From contig NZ_CP063458.1 of the NCBI RefSeq assembly GCF_015169395.1, forward strand, positions 3,038,001-3,102,000: a DNA stretch of 64,000 bases, given 5' to 3'. Under the pieces are notes generated by a model that searched no databases, was not told where the DNA came from, and worked only from the letters and a program-made list of their open reading frames with translations. The first letter of the stretch is position 1, and each line of letters opens with the position of its first letter. Below, in pieces: positions 1 through 8,696 of the stretch. A program made the position numbers and the translations under genes. This stretch comes from Humisphaera borealis (GTDB taxonomy: Bacteria; Planctomycetota; Phycisphaerae; Tepidisphaerales; Tepidisphaeraceae).

Positions 1-327
1 GAGTTTCTGACCAAGCCCGCAAGTCTCGGTGAACTGGAACAGGCGCTGGACCGCGCCCTGCGTCGGGTCAGCACCACGCTGCCGGTCATCCCCACTTCGC
101 CCGCCGACGACGTTCAGGACCGGCAGGACACTATCGACATCCCCGACGACGCCCCCGCCGGCGCGGCCGGCAAAACGCTCGAAGAGGTCGAGCGTCAGCA
201 CATCCTCGCGACACTAATCAGGCACCGCGGCAACCGAACGGCGACCGCGTCGGCGCTGGGAATCAGCCGACGAACCCTCTACTACAAGATCGAGGAGTAC
301 GAGAAGCAGGGGTTCAAGGTGGAGTGA
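1..327 (+). CDS. Response regulator, C-terminal part (receiver end plus Fis-type HTH), truncated by window edge
   Basis: The reading frame is open from base 1 and ends at TGA 325-327. The first residues (EFLTKPASLGELEQAL) match the end of a CheY-like receiver domain: the conserved Lys-Pro and the last helix. A linker of about 40 residues rich in Pro, Asp and Thr follows. The end is a Fis-family helix-turn-helix (GNRTATASALGISRRTLYYK). The linker is too short for an AAA+ sigma-54 activation domain, so the architecture resembles RegA/PrrA/ActR-type regulators rather than NtrC. The protein is presumably a cytoplasmic DNA-binding partner of a histidine kinase encoded to the left. The N-terminus, including the phospho-acceptor Asp, is outside the window. 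Confidence 0.85.
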   Translation, partial: EFLTKPASLGELEQALDRALRRVSTTLPVIPTSPADDVQDRQDTIDIPDDAPAGAAGKTLEEVERQHILATLIRHRGNRTATASALGISRRTLYYKIEEYEKQGFKVE

Positions 328-365
328 GGCGGGAACTGCGAACTCGGCGCCCCATCCTCACGCCC

Positions 366-716
366 TCACACCGCAAAGACGAAGAACGCCGCCGCGACCA
401 TCAGGCCGAATGCGACGAAGTAGTTCCAGGCCAGCGGCTCCTTCAGAAACGTCCAGGAGAACACGACGAACACCACAAGCGTGATGATCTCCTGCATCAC
501 CTTCAGTTGTCCGGTCGTGAACCCCTCGTGATTCCGCCCGATGCGATTCCCCGGCACCTGGAAGCAGTACTCGAAAAACGCGATCCCCCAACTGAGCAGG
601 ATCACCAGGAACAGCGGCGCCGGCTTATCCTTGGCCTCGGGGAACCATCGGAGATGGCCGTACCACGCGAAGGTCATGAACACATTAGACAGGATCAATA
701 GCAAAATCGTTTTCAT
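366..716 (-). CDS. DMT-like small membrane protein, DUF486 family
   Basis: This is a 116-residue hydrophobic protein with about four membrane helices and the family-like pattern SNVFMTFAWYGHL near the start and GRNHEGFTTGQLKVMQE in the middle, as in DUF486 (COG3169) proteins related to drug/metabolite transporters. The start chosen is MKTILLLI, which gives the usual family length of about 110-115 residues. A longer frame upstream (to 815) would add an unlikely Arg/Cys-rich leader. Its function is not established. It converges with the response regulator end and diverges from the next gene. Confidence 0.8.
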   Translation of the reverse strand: MKTILLLILSNVFMTFAWYGHLRWFPEAKDKPAPLFLVILLSWGIAFFEYCFQVPGNRIGRNHEGFTTGQLKVMQEIITLVVFVVFSWTFLKEPLAWNYFVAFGLMVAAAFFVFAV

Positions 717-849
717 AACTGCCGCCAGGCGCGGCATGATTCTTATCGGCGACACGGCACGCGCCGCAACGCGTTTTTGAGTCGCTCGAGCACATCCGCA
801 TTCATCGCCGACCACATCGCCAACCCCGGGTGATTGTTATAGTTTGCCG

Positions 850-1176
850 ATGGTACGAAGCCTGCTGCTGTTTCTTCTGACCGCGATCGCAGAGATCGTC
901 GGCTGTTACCTTCCGTTTCTGTGGCTGCGCAAGGGCGGATCGGTGTGGCTCGTACTACCAGCCGCAATCAGTCTGTCGGCGTTTGCCTATTTGCTGACGC
1001 TTCATCCCACGGACGCAGGTCGTACATACGCCGCTTATGGCGGCGTTTATATCGCCGTCGCCGTGTTCTGGATCTGGTATGCCGACGGCGTCCGTCCGGA
1101 CCGCTGGGACCTGCTGGGCGCAGCCGTCTGCCTGTTCGGCATGGCGATCATCATGTTCGGGCCGCGAGCCCAATAA
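850..1176 (+). CDS. UPF0060 (YnfA-family) inner membrane protein
   Basis: The protein has 108 residues and four predicted membrane helices, with the YnfA-type signatures [24 protein letters not shown] and [13 protein letters not shown]. These match the UPF0060 family of small membrane proteins in length and order. The ATG at 850 is preferred over the TTG at 844, which adds only two residues. The exact role is unknown; the family is distantly related to small multidrug resistance proteins. It stands alone between a divergent DUF486 gene and a short unknown gene. Confidence 0.88.
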   Translation: MVRSLLLFLLTAIAEIVGCYLPFLWLRKGGSVWLVLPAAISLSAFAYLLTLHPTDAGRTYAAYGGVYIAVAVFWIWYADGVRPDRWDLLGAAVCLFGMAIIMFGPRAQ

Positions 1177-1342
1177 CTGCCGGAGGTCTCCCGCTTCCCC
1201 CTTCCCACAGCCTCACATCGCCGCTCACGTCCGATCTCCGCGCCGAATGAACCCCCTCAGGGGCACCGCTCGTCTAGTCGGGCACCCCGTGGAAGCACCC
1301 TGCGAACCGGCGGGCAGGTTTACGGCAGAAAAGGACGCGACG

Positions 1343-1618
1343 ATGATTCGATCCTTCGATGGCGCACTTCTGATCCGCAACGGGCTTTGTCACGCGCTGC
1401 CCGGTGATGCGTCGGAGCCGGTGGTCTTTCCGGTCGACCGCCTCATCACCATGGACGGCACCCGCCCGCAGCCGCCCTACGCCGCCGGTTCCGGCGTGCT
1501 GTTTGGTCGCGTTGTTTATGAAGCCGACGACACGGCAGTTCAACCTCCCTCCTGGGACGCGATCACCACGCGGATTGTCGTCGCCGGCCGATCGAAAAGC
1601 GGTGCCGCAGCCCGGTGA
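1343..1618 (+). CDS. Small hypothetical protein
   Basis: This 91-residue open frame has GC-rich third positions like the neighbouring genes and a plausible ribosome binding site (AAAGGA) about 8 bases before the ATG. No family is recognised. It has no obvious signal peptide or membrane segment; the middle is Pro-rich and the C-terminus Arg/Ser/Ala-rich. Its TGA overlaps a possible GTG start of the nucleoside transporter (GTGA at 1615-1618), which would allow coupled translation. It could still be spurious: no homologue can be named from sequence alone. Confidence 0.45.
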   Translation: MIRSFDGALLIRNGLCHALPGDASEPVVFPVDRLITMDGTRPQPPYAAGSGVLFGRVVYEADDTAVQPPSWDAITTRIVVAGRSKSGAAAR

Positions 1619-3057
1619 ACTGGGGCGTCCCCTATGTCGCACAAACCCCCTTCTTTTGGCCCGCCACTCAAGCGTCGCTAGCCTCGGCCCGCATGATTCT
1701 TGCCGATGCGCCGATCGTCGCCCCCGGAACACTCGCCGAGCGGGCTCAGGCCGCGCTGGGACTTGTCGTTTTCGTACTGATCGTCTGGCTCATCGGGTGG
1801 CTGCGCGGCGCCCGCGGATTTCCCTGGCGGGTGGTCGGCTTTGGCATTGTCCTGCAGTTCGTTTTCGCCGCGATCGTGTTGTTTCTCCCCGGCCTTCTCG
1901 AAAAGATCCAGGCCGCCGTCCAGCAACTCCTCAGCTTCACCGTGGAAGGCTCCAGGATGGTGTTCGGCAACCTCGCCGGTTCCGATGCCCCTGTCTTCTC
2001 GGGTGAGAACCAGTCCGGCGGCAAGCTAGGCTTTGCCAACGTCGGCTCGATCTTCGCGTTCGTCGTCCTGCCGATGATCGTCTTCGTCTCGATGCTGACG
2101 GCGATCCTCTATCACGTCGGTGTGCTGGGTTGGATCGTGCACGGCTTGGCGTGGATCATGCGCAAAACCATGGGCACCAGCGGCGCTGAAACGCTCAGCA
2201 CCGCCGCCAACATCTTCGTCGGCCAGACCGAAGCGCCTCTGTTCGTCCGCCCGTTCCTCGCGCTGGCGACCCGCAGCGAACTGATGGTCATCATGGTCGG
2301 CGGGTTCTCGAACATCGCCTCCGGGGTGCTGGTGGTGTACGTGCAGTTCCTGAAAAACCACGTACACAACGTGGGCGGGCACTTGGCGGCGGCGTGCCTG
2401 ATATCCGCGCCGGCGACGCTGTTCGTCTCGAAGCTGCTCATGCCCGAAACCAGCGCGCCCGCAACCGCCTCCCCCAGCTTTCAGGTCGAGAAGCCCGACG
2501 CCAACCTGCTCGACGCCGCCACCCGCGGAACCAGCGAAGGCATGTATCTGGCGTTCAACGTGGGCGCGATGCTGATCGCATTCACGGCGCTGGTATCGCT
2601 TATCAACTGGATGTTCGCCGGCGTGACCGGCATGCTGCACCTGGGGCCGGCGACGGTCGTCGACGGACAGACCGTGTACGGCGGCATCACCCTTGAAGTG
2701 GTGTTCGGCATCGTCCTGGCGCCGGTCGCCTGGCTGTGCGGCGTCCCCTGGCACGACGCCGGCCACGTCGGCACGCTGCTGGGCATCAAGACTGTCCTGA
2801 ACGAGTTCATTGCGTACATGCAGATGGGCCAGCGGATGGACGCCGACCCGACGTACCTGTCCCCTCGAAGTGCCCTTCTGGCAACCTACGTGCTGTGCGG
2901 GTTCGCCAACTTTGCGAGCGTAGGCATCCAGATCGGCGGAATCAGCGCCCTGGAGCCCAGCCGCCGCGCCGACCTGAGCCGCATCGGCCTGCTCGCAATG
3001 GTCGGCGGCGCGATCGCAACGATGATGGGCGCATGCGTGATTGGCGTGCTGGTGTAA
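1615..3057 (+). CDS. NupC/CNT-family concentrative nucleoside transporter
   Basis: The protein has up to 480 residues with roughly ten hydrophobic segments. The signature NIFVGQTEAP (about residues 199-208) is the nucleoside-binding re-entrant region of concentrative nucleoside transporters, and the C-terminal GFANFASVGIQIGGISAL matches the second conserved half. The family imports nucleosides with H+ or Na+ across the inner membrane. The start is uncertain: the GTG at 1615 overlaps the upstream stop codon, while the ATG at 1693 (MILADAP) would remove 26 residues that look poorly conserved. No nucleoside-catabolic gene is adjacent. Confidence 0.9.
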   Translation: MNWGVPYVAQTPFFWPATQASLASARMILADAPIVAPGTLAERAQAALGLVVFVLIVWLIGWLRGARGFPWRVVGFGIVLQFVFAAIVLFLPGLLEKIQAAVQQLLSFTVEGSRMVFGNLAGSDAPVFSGENQSGGKLGFANVGSIFAFVVLPMIVFVSMLTAILYHVGVLGWIVHGLAWIMRKTMGTSGAETLSTAANIFVGQTEAPLFVRPFLALATRSELMVIMVGGFSNIASGVLVVYVQFLKNHVHNVGGHLAAACLISAPATLFVSKLLMPETSAPATASPSFQVEKPDANLLDAATRGTSEGMYLAFNVGAMLIAFTALVSLINWMFAGVTGMLHLGPATVVDGQTVYGGITLEVVFGIVLAPVAWLCGVPWHDAGHVGTLLGIKTVLNEFIAYMQMGQRMDADPTYLSPRSALLATYVLCGFANFASVGIQIGGISALEPSRRADLSRIGLLAMVGGAIATMMGACVIGVLV

Positions 3058-3116
3058 ACGGCAGGCGGGCTTCCGCGGGTTTGCGGTAGGGGTTGGTCTT
3101 CGGCAGAATCAACTGC

Positions 3117-4316
3117 ATGCCTTCTATCAACCGCCGGGAGTTCATGGCCCTGGGCCTCGCCGCCGGGGTCGCCGTCGCCGCACAAGCGCAGCAGAAGGAG
3201 AATGAGAAATCGATTCGCGTCGGCCTGATCGGCCACACGGGACGCGGCAATTACGGGCACGGATTGGACGTGATGTGGCAGCAGGTGGCGGGCACACAGG
3301 TCGTCGCCGTCGCCGATGCCGATGCGGCCGGGCTGGAGGCGGCGCGGAAGAAGCTCGGCGGCGTTCCCGGTTACGCCGACTACCGCAAAATGCTCGCCGA
3401 AGTCAGGCCACAGGTCGTCGCCGTCGGCCCGCGTTATGTCGATGAGCACCTGGCGATGATACTGGCGGCGGTCGATGCCGGGGTACGCGGCATCTACATC
3501 GAAAAGCCCTTCTGCCGCACGCCGGCCGAAGCCGACGCCATCGTCGAAGCCTGTGAGAAGCAGAACGTCAAGCTGGCGATCGCACACCGTAACCGTTACC
3601 ACCCGGCGCTCAACACCGTATCCACGCTGGTGAAGGACGGCGCGATCGGAAAGCTGCTCGAACTGCGCGGCCGCGGGAAGGAAGACGCCCGCGGCGGGTC
3701 TCTCGACCTGTGGGTTCTCGGCTCGCACGTGCTGAACCTGGTTCACTTCTTCGCCGGCGCCCCCCTCTCGTGCACGGCGACCGTGCTTCAGGACCGCAAA
3801 CCGATCACGAAGGCCGATGTAAAGGATGGCGGCGAAGGCGTCGGCCCCCTGGCTGGCAACGAAGTGCACGCGCGGTTCGAGACCGAAAGCGGGATTCCTG
3901 CGTTCTTCGATTCGGTCGCCAACGCCGGTGCGAAGAATGCCGGCTTCGGCCTGCAACTGATCGGCACGGCCGGCGTGATTGATCTGCGAATGGACACCGA
4001 GCCATTCGCACACCTTCTACCCGGCAATCCGTTCCAACCGGTCCGAGAGCCCCGCACCTGGACGCCAATCTCGACGGCCGGCGTCGGCAAGCCCGAACCG
4101 ATCGAGGCGCTGGCGAAGCAGGTGATGAGCCATGCCGTGGGCGGGCGTGACCTGCTCGCCGCGATTCGTGAAGACCGCTCCCCGCTGTGCGGGCCCCGCG
4201 ACGGCCGGGTGATCGTCGAGATGATCAACGCCGTCTTCGAATCGCAGCGGCTGGGCAGCGCCCGCGTTCCATTCCCGCTCACCAAGCGGCAGGCCCCGCT
4301 GTCGGTCGGTGGTTAG
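3117..4316 (+). CDS. Tat-exported Gfo/Idh/MocA-family oxidoreductase
   Basis: The protein has 399 residues. It begins with a twin-arginine leader (INRREFMALGLAAG), so export through Tat in folded form with its dinucleotide bound is likely. A Rossmann fold follows (IRVGLIGHTGRGNYG), then the EKP motif at about residues 129-131 (YIEKPFC), whose Lys is catalytic in the family, and a C-terminal substrate domain. Substrates are usually sugars or sugar derivatives; this one cannot be named. The ATG at 3117 is chosen because it places the RR motif six residues in. Multiple exported Gfo/Idh/MocA proteins are typical of planctomycetes. Confidence 0.88.
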   Translation: MPSINRREFMALGLAAGVAVAAQAQQKENEKSIRVGLIGHTGRGNYGHGLDVMWQQVAGTQVVAVADADAAGLEAARKKLGGVPGYADYRKMLAEVRPQVVAVGPRYVDEHLAMILAAVDAGVRGIYIEKPFCRTPAEADAIVEACEKQNVKLAIAHRNRYHPALNTVSTLVKDGAIGKLLELRGRGKEDARGGSLDLWVLGSHVLNLVHFFAGAPLSCTATVLQDRKPITKADVKDGGEGVGPLAGNEVHARFETESGIPAFFDSVANAGAKNAGFGLQLIGTAGVIDLRMDTEPFAHLLPGNPFQPVREPRTWTPISTAGVGKPEPIEALAKQVMSHAVGGRDLLAAIREDRSPLCGPRDGRVIVEMINAVFESQRLGSARVPFPLTKRQAPLSVGG

Positions 4317-4358
4317 ACGGCAGACACGCGACGCCGACCCCGCTATCATCGGCTGCAC

Positions 4359-4910
4359 ATGGATTCGCTCCAGGGACAACTTCTGATCGCGGCTCCCCGG
4401 CTGTCGGACCCCAACTTCTTCCACACCGTCGTGTTTATGGTCCAGCACAGCGAGGAGGGGGCCTTGGGGCTGGTTCTTAACCGGCCGCTGGAAACCTCCG
4501 TCCGCGACGTATGGAAACAGGTCAGCGACGGGGACTGCCTGATCGAAGGGTCAATCCACCAGGGCGGACCCTGCGAGGGACCGCTGATGGTCCTGCATTC
4601 CGACGAAGCCGGTGGTGACATGGACGTGATGCCCGGCATCACCATGAGCACCAACCGCGAAGCGATCGAAAAGCTGGTGACGGCTGGCGCGTCGCCGACG
4701 CGCTTCTTTGTCGGCTATGCCGGCTGGACCGCGGGGCAGTTGGAGGCCGAACTGGAGTCGGCGTCATGGTTAACCTGCGACGCCGAGTTGGAGCACGTCT
4801 TCGAAGACCACGACGATTTGTGGCAGCAGTTGCACCGCGCGGTCACGCGGGCCGCGCAAACAAGCTGGATTCCGCCGGAAATCATGCCGGATGATCCTTC
4901 GCTCAACTGA
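4359..4910 (+). CDS. YqgE/AlgH family protein (UPF0301)
   Basis: The protein has 183 residues, the usual length for UPF0301. Signatures visible are GQLLIAAPRLSDPNFFHTVV, GALGLVLNRPL, the GGP motif in IHQGGPCEG, and FVGYAGWTAGQLEAEL. It is cytoplasmic and has no known enzyme activity; homologues were named AlgH (alginate regulation) or YqgE. It ends about 50 bases before the convergent cytochrome gene. Confidence 0.92.
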   Translation: MDSLQGQLLIAAPRLSDPNFFHTVVFMVQHSEEGALGLVLNRPLETSVRDVWKQVSDGDCLIEGSIHQGGPCEGPLMVLHSDEAGGDMDVMPGITMSTNREAIEKLVTAGASPTRFFVGYAGWTAGQLEAELESASWLTCDAELEHVFEDHDDLWQQLHRAVTRAAQTSWIPPEIMPDDPSLN

Positions 4911-4960
4911 CGCACCGCCAGCGCGATCCTCCCGCGATCCACATTGCGCCATCCCGTTCT

Positions 4961-7900
4961 CTACTTGGACCCGTGGTCCAGCGACGTTCCATTGGCGGGG
5001 GTCTTGAGGCTGGCAAGCCACTCGACGAGGTTGCGAAGATCACGCTTTGACAGCGCCGCGTGCAGGCCTTCGGGCATTGCCGAGGGGCCACGTTCGCGCG
5101 ACTTCACCTCACCCTTGGGAATGGTGATCAGGTTGTTCTCGGCGTCGAGCAGGACGAGTTCCTTGTCGTCGTCCTTCTTCACGATGCCGGTCTTGTACTT
5201 GTTGGCCGTCGTCTGAACGATCAGGCTTTCGAAGCCGGGGGCGACGGCGGCATTCGGCGTGACCACCGATGCCAGCAGGTATTCGCGAGGCTGCTTGAGG
5301 CCAATGCCGTCCAGCGCGGGCCCGACGATGCCGCCTTCGTTGTTCACCGCGTGACAACGGATGCAGGAGACGGCGGCGTTCTCGGCGAAGACCTTCTGCC
5401 CCGCCGCCGCGTCGCCGCCGGCGAGCGTCTGGCGGTACTGCGCGAGCGGGTCGTCCGTCTTGCGGCGGTCGTTGTACTGCTTGAGTGCGGCGGCAACCTT
5501 CGCGTCTTTCCGTTTGCCCGCGGCTTCGAGCAACTCCAACGCAACCTCGGGCTGCGCCTTGCCGTCGATCAGTCGGGCCATCCAGTCGGCCAGGGTCTGG
5601 TCGGCGGTGCCTTCCGGGGCATCGCCCAGGCCGTCGATCGCGGCTTTAATGTCGCCGATCGCCTTGCCCTGTGCCGCGATCGCGGTCAGCGTCTCTGCGC
5701 CTTTGGGCTGTGTCCCCAGTAACCGAATGGTGGACTGGCGAACCTGCGCATCGGCATCCTTCTGCAGCTTCTCGATCAGTTCGGCAACCTTGCCGTCCTT
5801 CTGTTCGATGAGCGTGCCCAGCGCCGCCAGCCGGACGTCGGCGGGCGACTTGCCGTCGAGCGAGATCTTCGCCAGAACGGCCGGATCGCCCAGGCCATAC
5901 TTCTGCGCCAGCTTGGCCGCGGCGACCTTCACGGGGTTGGACTTGTCGTCGGCGAGCTTGTCCACGATCGCCTTGGCGGCTTCGCGGGCAGGGGCGGCGT
6001 CGCGCGGGCCGATGATGCGGAACAGGTTGGTGATCCGGTCGCGATTGCCGGGTTTGGCCCACTCGGTCAGCCCGTGCAGCGCCTCGACGCGGATGTCTGC
6101 GGCGACATCGGTACGCGACGCGATCGTGGCGAGCTGCTTGGCCGATGCCGGCGTGCCCAAGCGGAAGGCGGCGTTCGTCGCCCGCCAGAGGATCCAGTCG
6201 GCCACGTCACCCTGCGGACCGGGCCCGGTGCCCTTGGCCTTCTCGGCGAACCCCTTGGTCTTGTTGATCGGCTTGTCCGCCAACCCGGCCAGTGCGGGCA
6301 GCGCATCGACGATCGGCAGATCGTTGATCGCGCGGGCCGCTTCGAGGACGACAATGCGGTCGGCATCACCGAGGAAAGCGGCGATCTTCGGGCTTTCCAT
6401 TCGGCGAAGCGCCAGTGTCGCACCGAGACGAACCGAGACGCTGTCGTGCATCGCCAGTGCCGCAAGTGCCGAGTCATCGCCGAGCTTGGCGAGCGCCCAG
6501 ACGGTGCCGAAACGCAGCACGCCATCCTTGTCGGCATTATCTTTGAGGATGCTCAGCAGGGCCGGCGTCGCTTCCTTCTTGCCAAGTTTGCCCAGGGCCA
6601 TCACGGCGAAGTAGCGAGCGCGGGGCTCGGGATCGGCCGCGAGCTTGGCCAACAAGTCATATGCGCCCGCAGTCCTGGCGTCGCCCAGCACGCGAGCGGC
6701 CTGGCAGCGGACTTCCAAATCTGAATCGGCCAGCAGCCCGGCGACATCCTTGAGCGCATCCGGTGCCTTGCGGGCGATCTGCCCGAGACCCCAGATCGCA
6801 TGCAGGCGCGCGAGCAACGATGGATTGGATTTCGCCGCCGTTGTCAGTCCCGCAATACTCTCAACGCCCTTAGCAGCCAGCGCGAACTGCGCCTCCTGCC
6901 GCACGCGCATGTCCGGATGGGCGAGCAGTTTCAGCAACTGCTCTGCCGGACGGCCTTCCATACCCTGGGCGATGAGCTGCTTGGTTTCGAGCACCAGCGG
7001 GTTGTCGGACTTGTCCTCATCGACAACGCGATAAATCCGCCCGCGGAACGGACGATCCCAACCCTGCGTCCAGTCGGCGACATAGAGCGATCCGTCGGGG
7101 CCCTGGTCGACATCGACGACGCCGGTTCCGTAGAAGATCGATGCGTCCTGGATCTTGGTGTCGCGGGTGATCGGCTTGCCGTCGACGCTGGTCAGTTCAA
7201 AGCTCGCGCCCTTCGGTTTCACCTTGAACGCCCAGATGCCGCTGGTGACGGCCTGGCCGCGGTAGTCGCACATGAAGAAGGTGTCGTTGTACTTGTCCGG
7301 CAGACCGACACCGTTGTAGTACGCCAAGCCGCTCGGACCCGCGCCGGCATGGGCGATGTGCGGGACGATGTAGTTGGCGTTGTTGAACTCGGCGGTCTGG
7401 AAGATCTGCTCGGCGGTCCAAGGGCCGCCGTCGCGAGGCTTTTCGCCGTGCTGGTAGCCGATGCGCCAACCGGTGTCGCCGCCTTCGACGACGTAGACCC
7501 ACCGGGCGGGGTCGCCTTTGTCGGGATTGTTGTCGCCGGTGAAGAGGTTGCCGTACTTGTCGAACCGAAGTTCCTGCGGATTGCGCAGGCCGGTGGCGAA
7601 GATTTCCAGTTCGGTGCCGTCGAGGTTGCAGCGGAAGACGCTGCCGCTTTCGGTCGAGATCGCGAGGCTGCCGTCGACCGCCTCGGCCGAGGCGGCGCGG
7701 TCGCCGATGCTGAAGTACAGCTTGCCGTCGGGGCCCATCACCATGCCGTGGAGGTCGTGACCGAGGTAGGCGTAACGAACGCCGTAGCCGGTACTGAGAA
7801 CCTTCCGGGTGTCGGCCTTGCCGTCGCCGTCGGTGTCTTTGAGCTTGTAGAGGTTGGGGATGATGGTCGCGTAGACGTTGCCCTTGTAAGCGAACACGCC

Positions 7901-8446
7901 GCTGGCCAGGCCGTCTTCGATACGGTTGTAGCCTTGTGAGAAGACGGAGTACTTGTCGGCCTTACCGGAGCCGGTGGTGTCCTGCAGGAGCATGATGCGC
8001 TCGGGATCGGTCGATTCGATCGCCTCGCGGCCGGACTTTTCGCCGGCGTGCTTCTTCACCATCGCCACGCGGTCGGCGACGGTCTTGGCGGCGATGTCTT
8101 CCTCGAGCCAGTTCATCGTCGAGCGAACGTCAATCACGCCGGCCTTGAAGCGGTTGGCTTCAGAGACATAAACGCGGCCCTGCTCATCGACGGACAGCGC
8201 GTTGGGGTTGGAAAGCATCGGCTCGGCGGCCCAGAGCTTGACCTTCAGCCCCGGCGCGACATGGAAGCCGGCGATCGCCCGCTCCGCCGAACCGTCGTCG
8301 GTCTTCACGGGCAGCGCTTTGGGCTCGCGGAACTCGAGCTTGCCGCCGAGGGGTTCGTCTTCGGCCCGGAGCGGGCTGACGAGGGCCAGACCGAACAAGG
8401 CGACGATCGCTGACAGCAGGGGGAGTACGACGGTGCGGTAATTCAT
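4961..8446 (-). CDS. PVC-type heme-binding (CxxCH) beta-propeller/HEAT protein
   Basis: The protein has 1161 residues and an N-terminal signal peptide ending near LRAEDE. The order is: a glucose/sorbosone-dehydrogenase-like beta-propeller with EF-hand-like calcium motifs (DTDGDGKADT) in about residues 50-480; a long HEAT-like helical repeat region (about 500-960); and a cytochrome c module with SCIRCHAV, whose CxxCH lies at residues 1028-1032, followed by VKSRERGPSAMPEGL. This architecture is the planctomycete/verrucomicrobial 'PVC-type heme-binding' family, probably a periplasmic quinoprotein-like oxidase whose substrate is unknown. A second member lies immediately upstream, separated by a 250-bp gap with a palindromic repeat. 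Confidence 0.92.
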   Translation of the reverse strand: MNYRTVVLPLLSAIVALFGLALVSPLRAEDEPLGGKLEFREPKALPVKTDDGSAERAIAGFHVAPGLKVKLWAAEPMLSNPNALSVDEQGRVYVSEANRFKAGVIDVRSTMNWLEEDIAAKTVADRVAMVKKHAGEKSGREAIESTDPERIMLLQDTTGSGKADKYSVFSQGYNRIEDGLASGVFAYKGNVYATIIPNLYKLKDTDGDGKADTRKVLSTGYGVRYAYLGHDLHGMVMGPDGKLYFSIGDRAASAEAVDGSLAISTESGSVFRCNLDGTELEIFATGLRNPQELRFDKYGNLFTGDNNPDKGDPARWVYVVEGGDTGWRIGYQHGEKPRDGGPWTAEQIFQTAEFNNANYIVPHIAHAGAGPSGLAYYNGVGLPDKYNDTFFMCDYRGQAVTSGIWAFKVKPKGASFELTSVDGKPITRDTKIQDASIFYGTGVVDVDQGPDGSLYVADWTQGWDRPFRGRIYRVVDEDKSDNPLVLETKQLIAQGMEGRPAEQLLKLLAHPDMRVRQEAQFALAAKGVESIAGLTTAAKSNPSLLARLHAIWGLGQIARKAPDALKDVAGLLADSDLEVRCQAARVLGDARTAGAYDLLAKLAADPEPRARYFAVMALGKLGKKEATPALLSILKDNADKDGVLRFGTVWALAKLGDDSALAALAMHDSVSVRLGATLALRRMESPKIAAFLGDADRIVVLEAARAINDLPIVDALPALAGLADKPINKTKGFAEKAKGTGPGPQGDVADWILWRATNAAFRLGTPASAKQLATIASRTDVAADIRVEALHGLTEWAKPGNRDRITNLFRIIGPRDAAPAREAAKAIVDKLADDKSNPVKVAAAKLAQKYGLGDPAVLAKISLDGKSPADVRLAALGTLIEQKDGKVAELIEKLQKDADAQVRQSTIRLLGTQPKGAETLTAIAAQGKAIGDIKAAIDGLGDAPEGTADQTLADWMARLIDGKAQPEVALELLEAAGKRKDAKVAAALKQYNDRRKTDDPLAQYRQTLAGGDAAAGQKVFAENAAVSCIRCHAVNNEGGIVGPALDGIGLKQPREYLLASVVTPNAAVAPGFESLIVQTTANKYKTGIVKKDDDKELVLLDAENNLITIPKGEVKSRERGPSAMPEGLHAALSKRDLRNLVEWLASLKTPANGTSLDHGSK

Positions 8447-8585
8447 TTGCAGTACTGGTTAAGACAACAACGGACGTCGGCAAACGGTCTCGCCGCGCCG
8501 AATAAGGATACAACCAGGGAGTCACGGAGGCACGGAGGGCAACCCGATGCGGCGCGTGCTGCGCTGGATTCCAAGCGACCCCATC

Positions 8586-8670
8586 TGTCATCCTGAGGTA
8601 CACCGCAGGAGCTTGTCGCGAAGGCTGTCCGCCTTCGTTACGAGGTCCTACGGCGTAGCTCAGGATGGCA
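8586..8670. repeat. Imperfect inverted repeat (TGTCATCCTGAGG type)
   Basis: The arm TGTCATCCTGAGGTAC is mirrored by GTAGCTCAGGATGGCA about 85 bases on, with GAAGGC/GCCTTC pairing inside. It lies in the 250-bp gap between the two cytochrome genes. Sequences of the TGTCATCCTGAG type are dispersed palindromes in many bacterial genomes. It could act as a transcript terminator or processing signal. Confidence 0.7.
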
Positions 8671-8696
8671 GGTGGGTTGGCCACCCCAGATCATAG

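Noticed and set aside
2026-2766. Long minus-strand open frame (246 codons) within the nucleoside transporter
   Set aside because: It is a shadow of the transporter frame: the protein is Arg/His/Asp-rich with no domain, as expected for GC-rich antisense.
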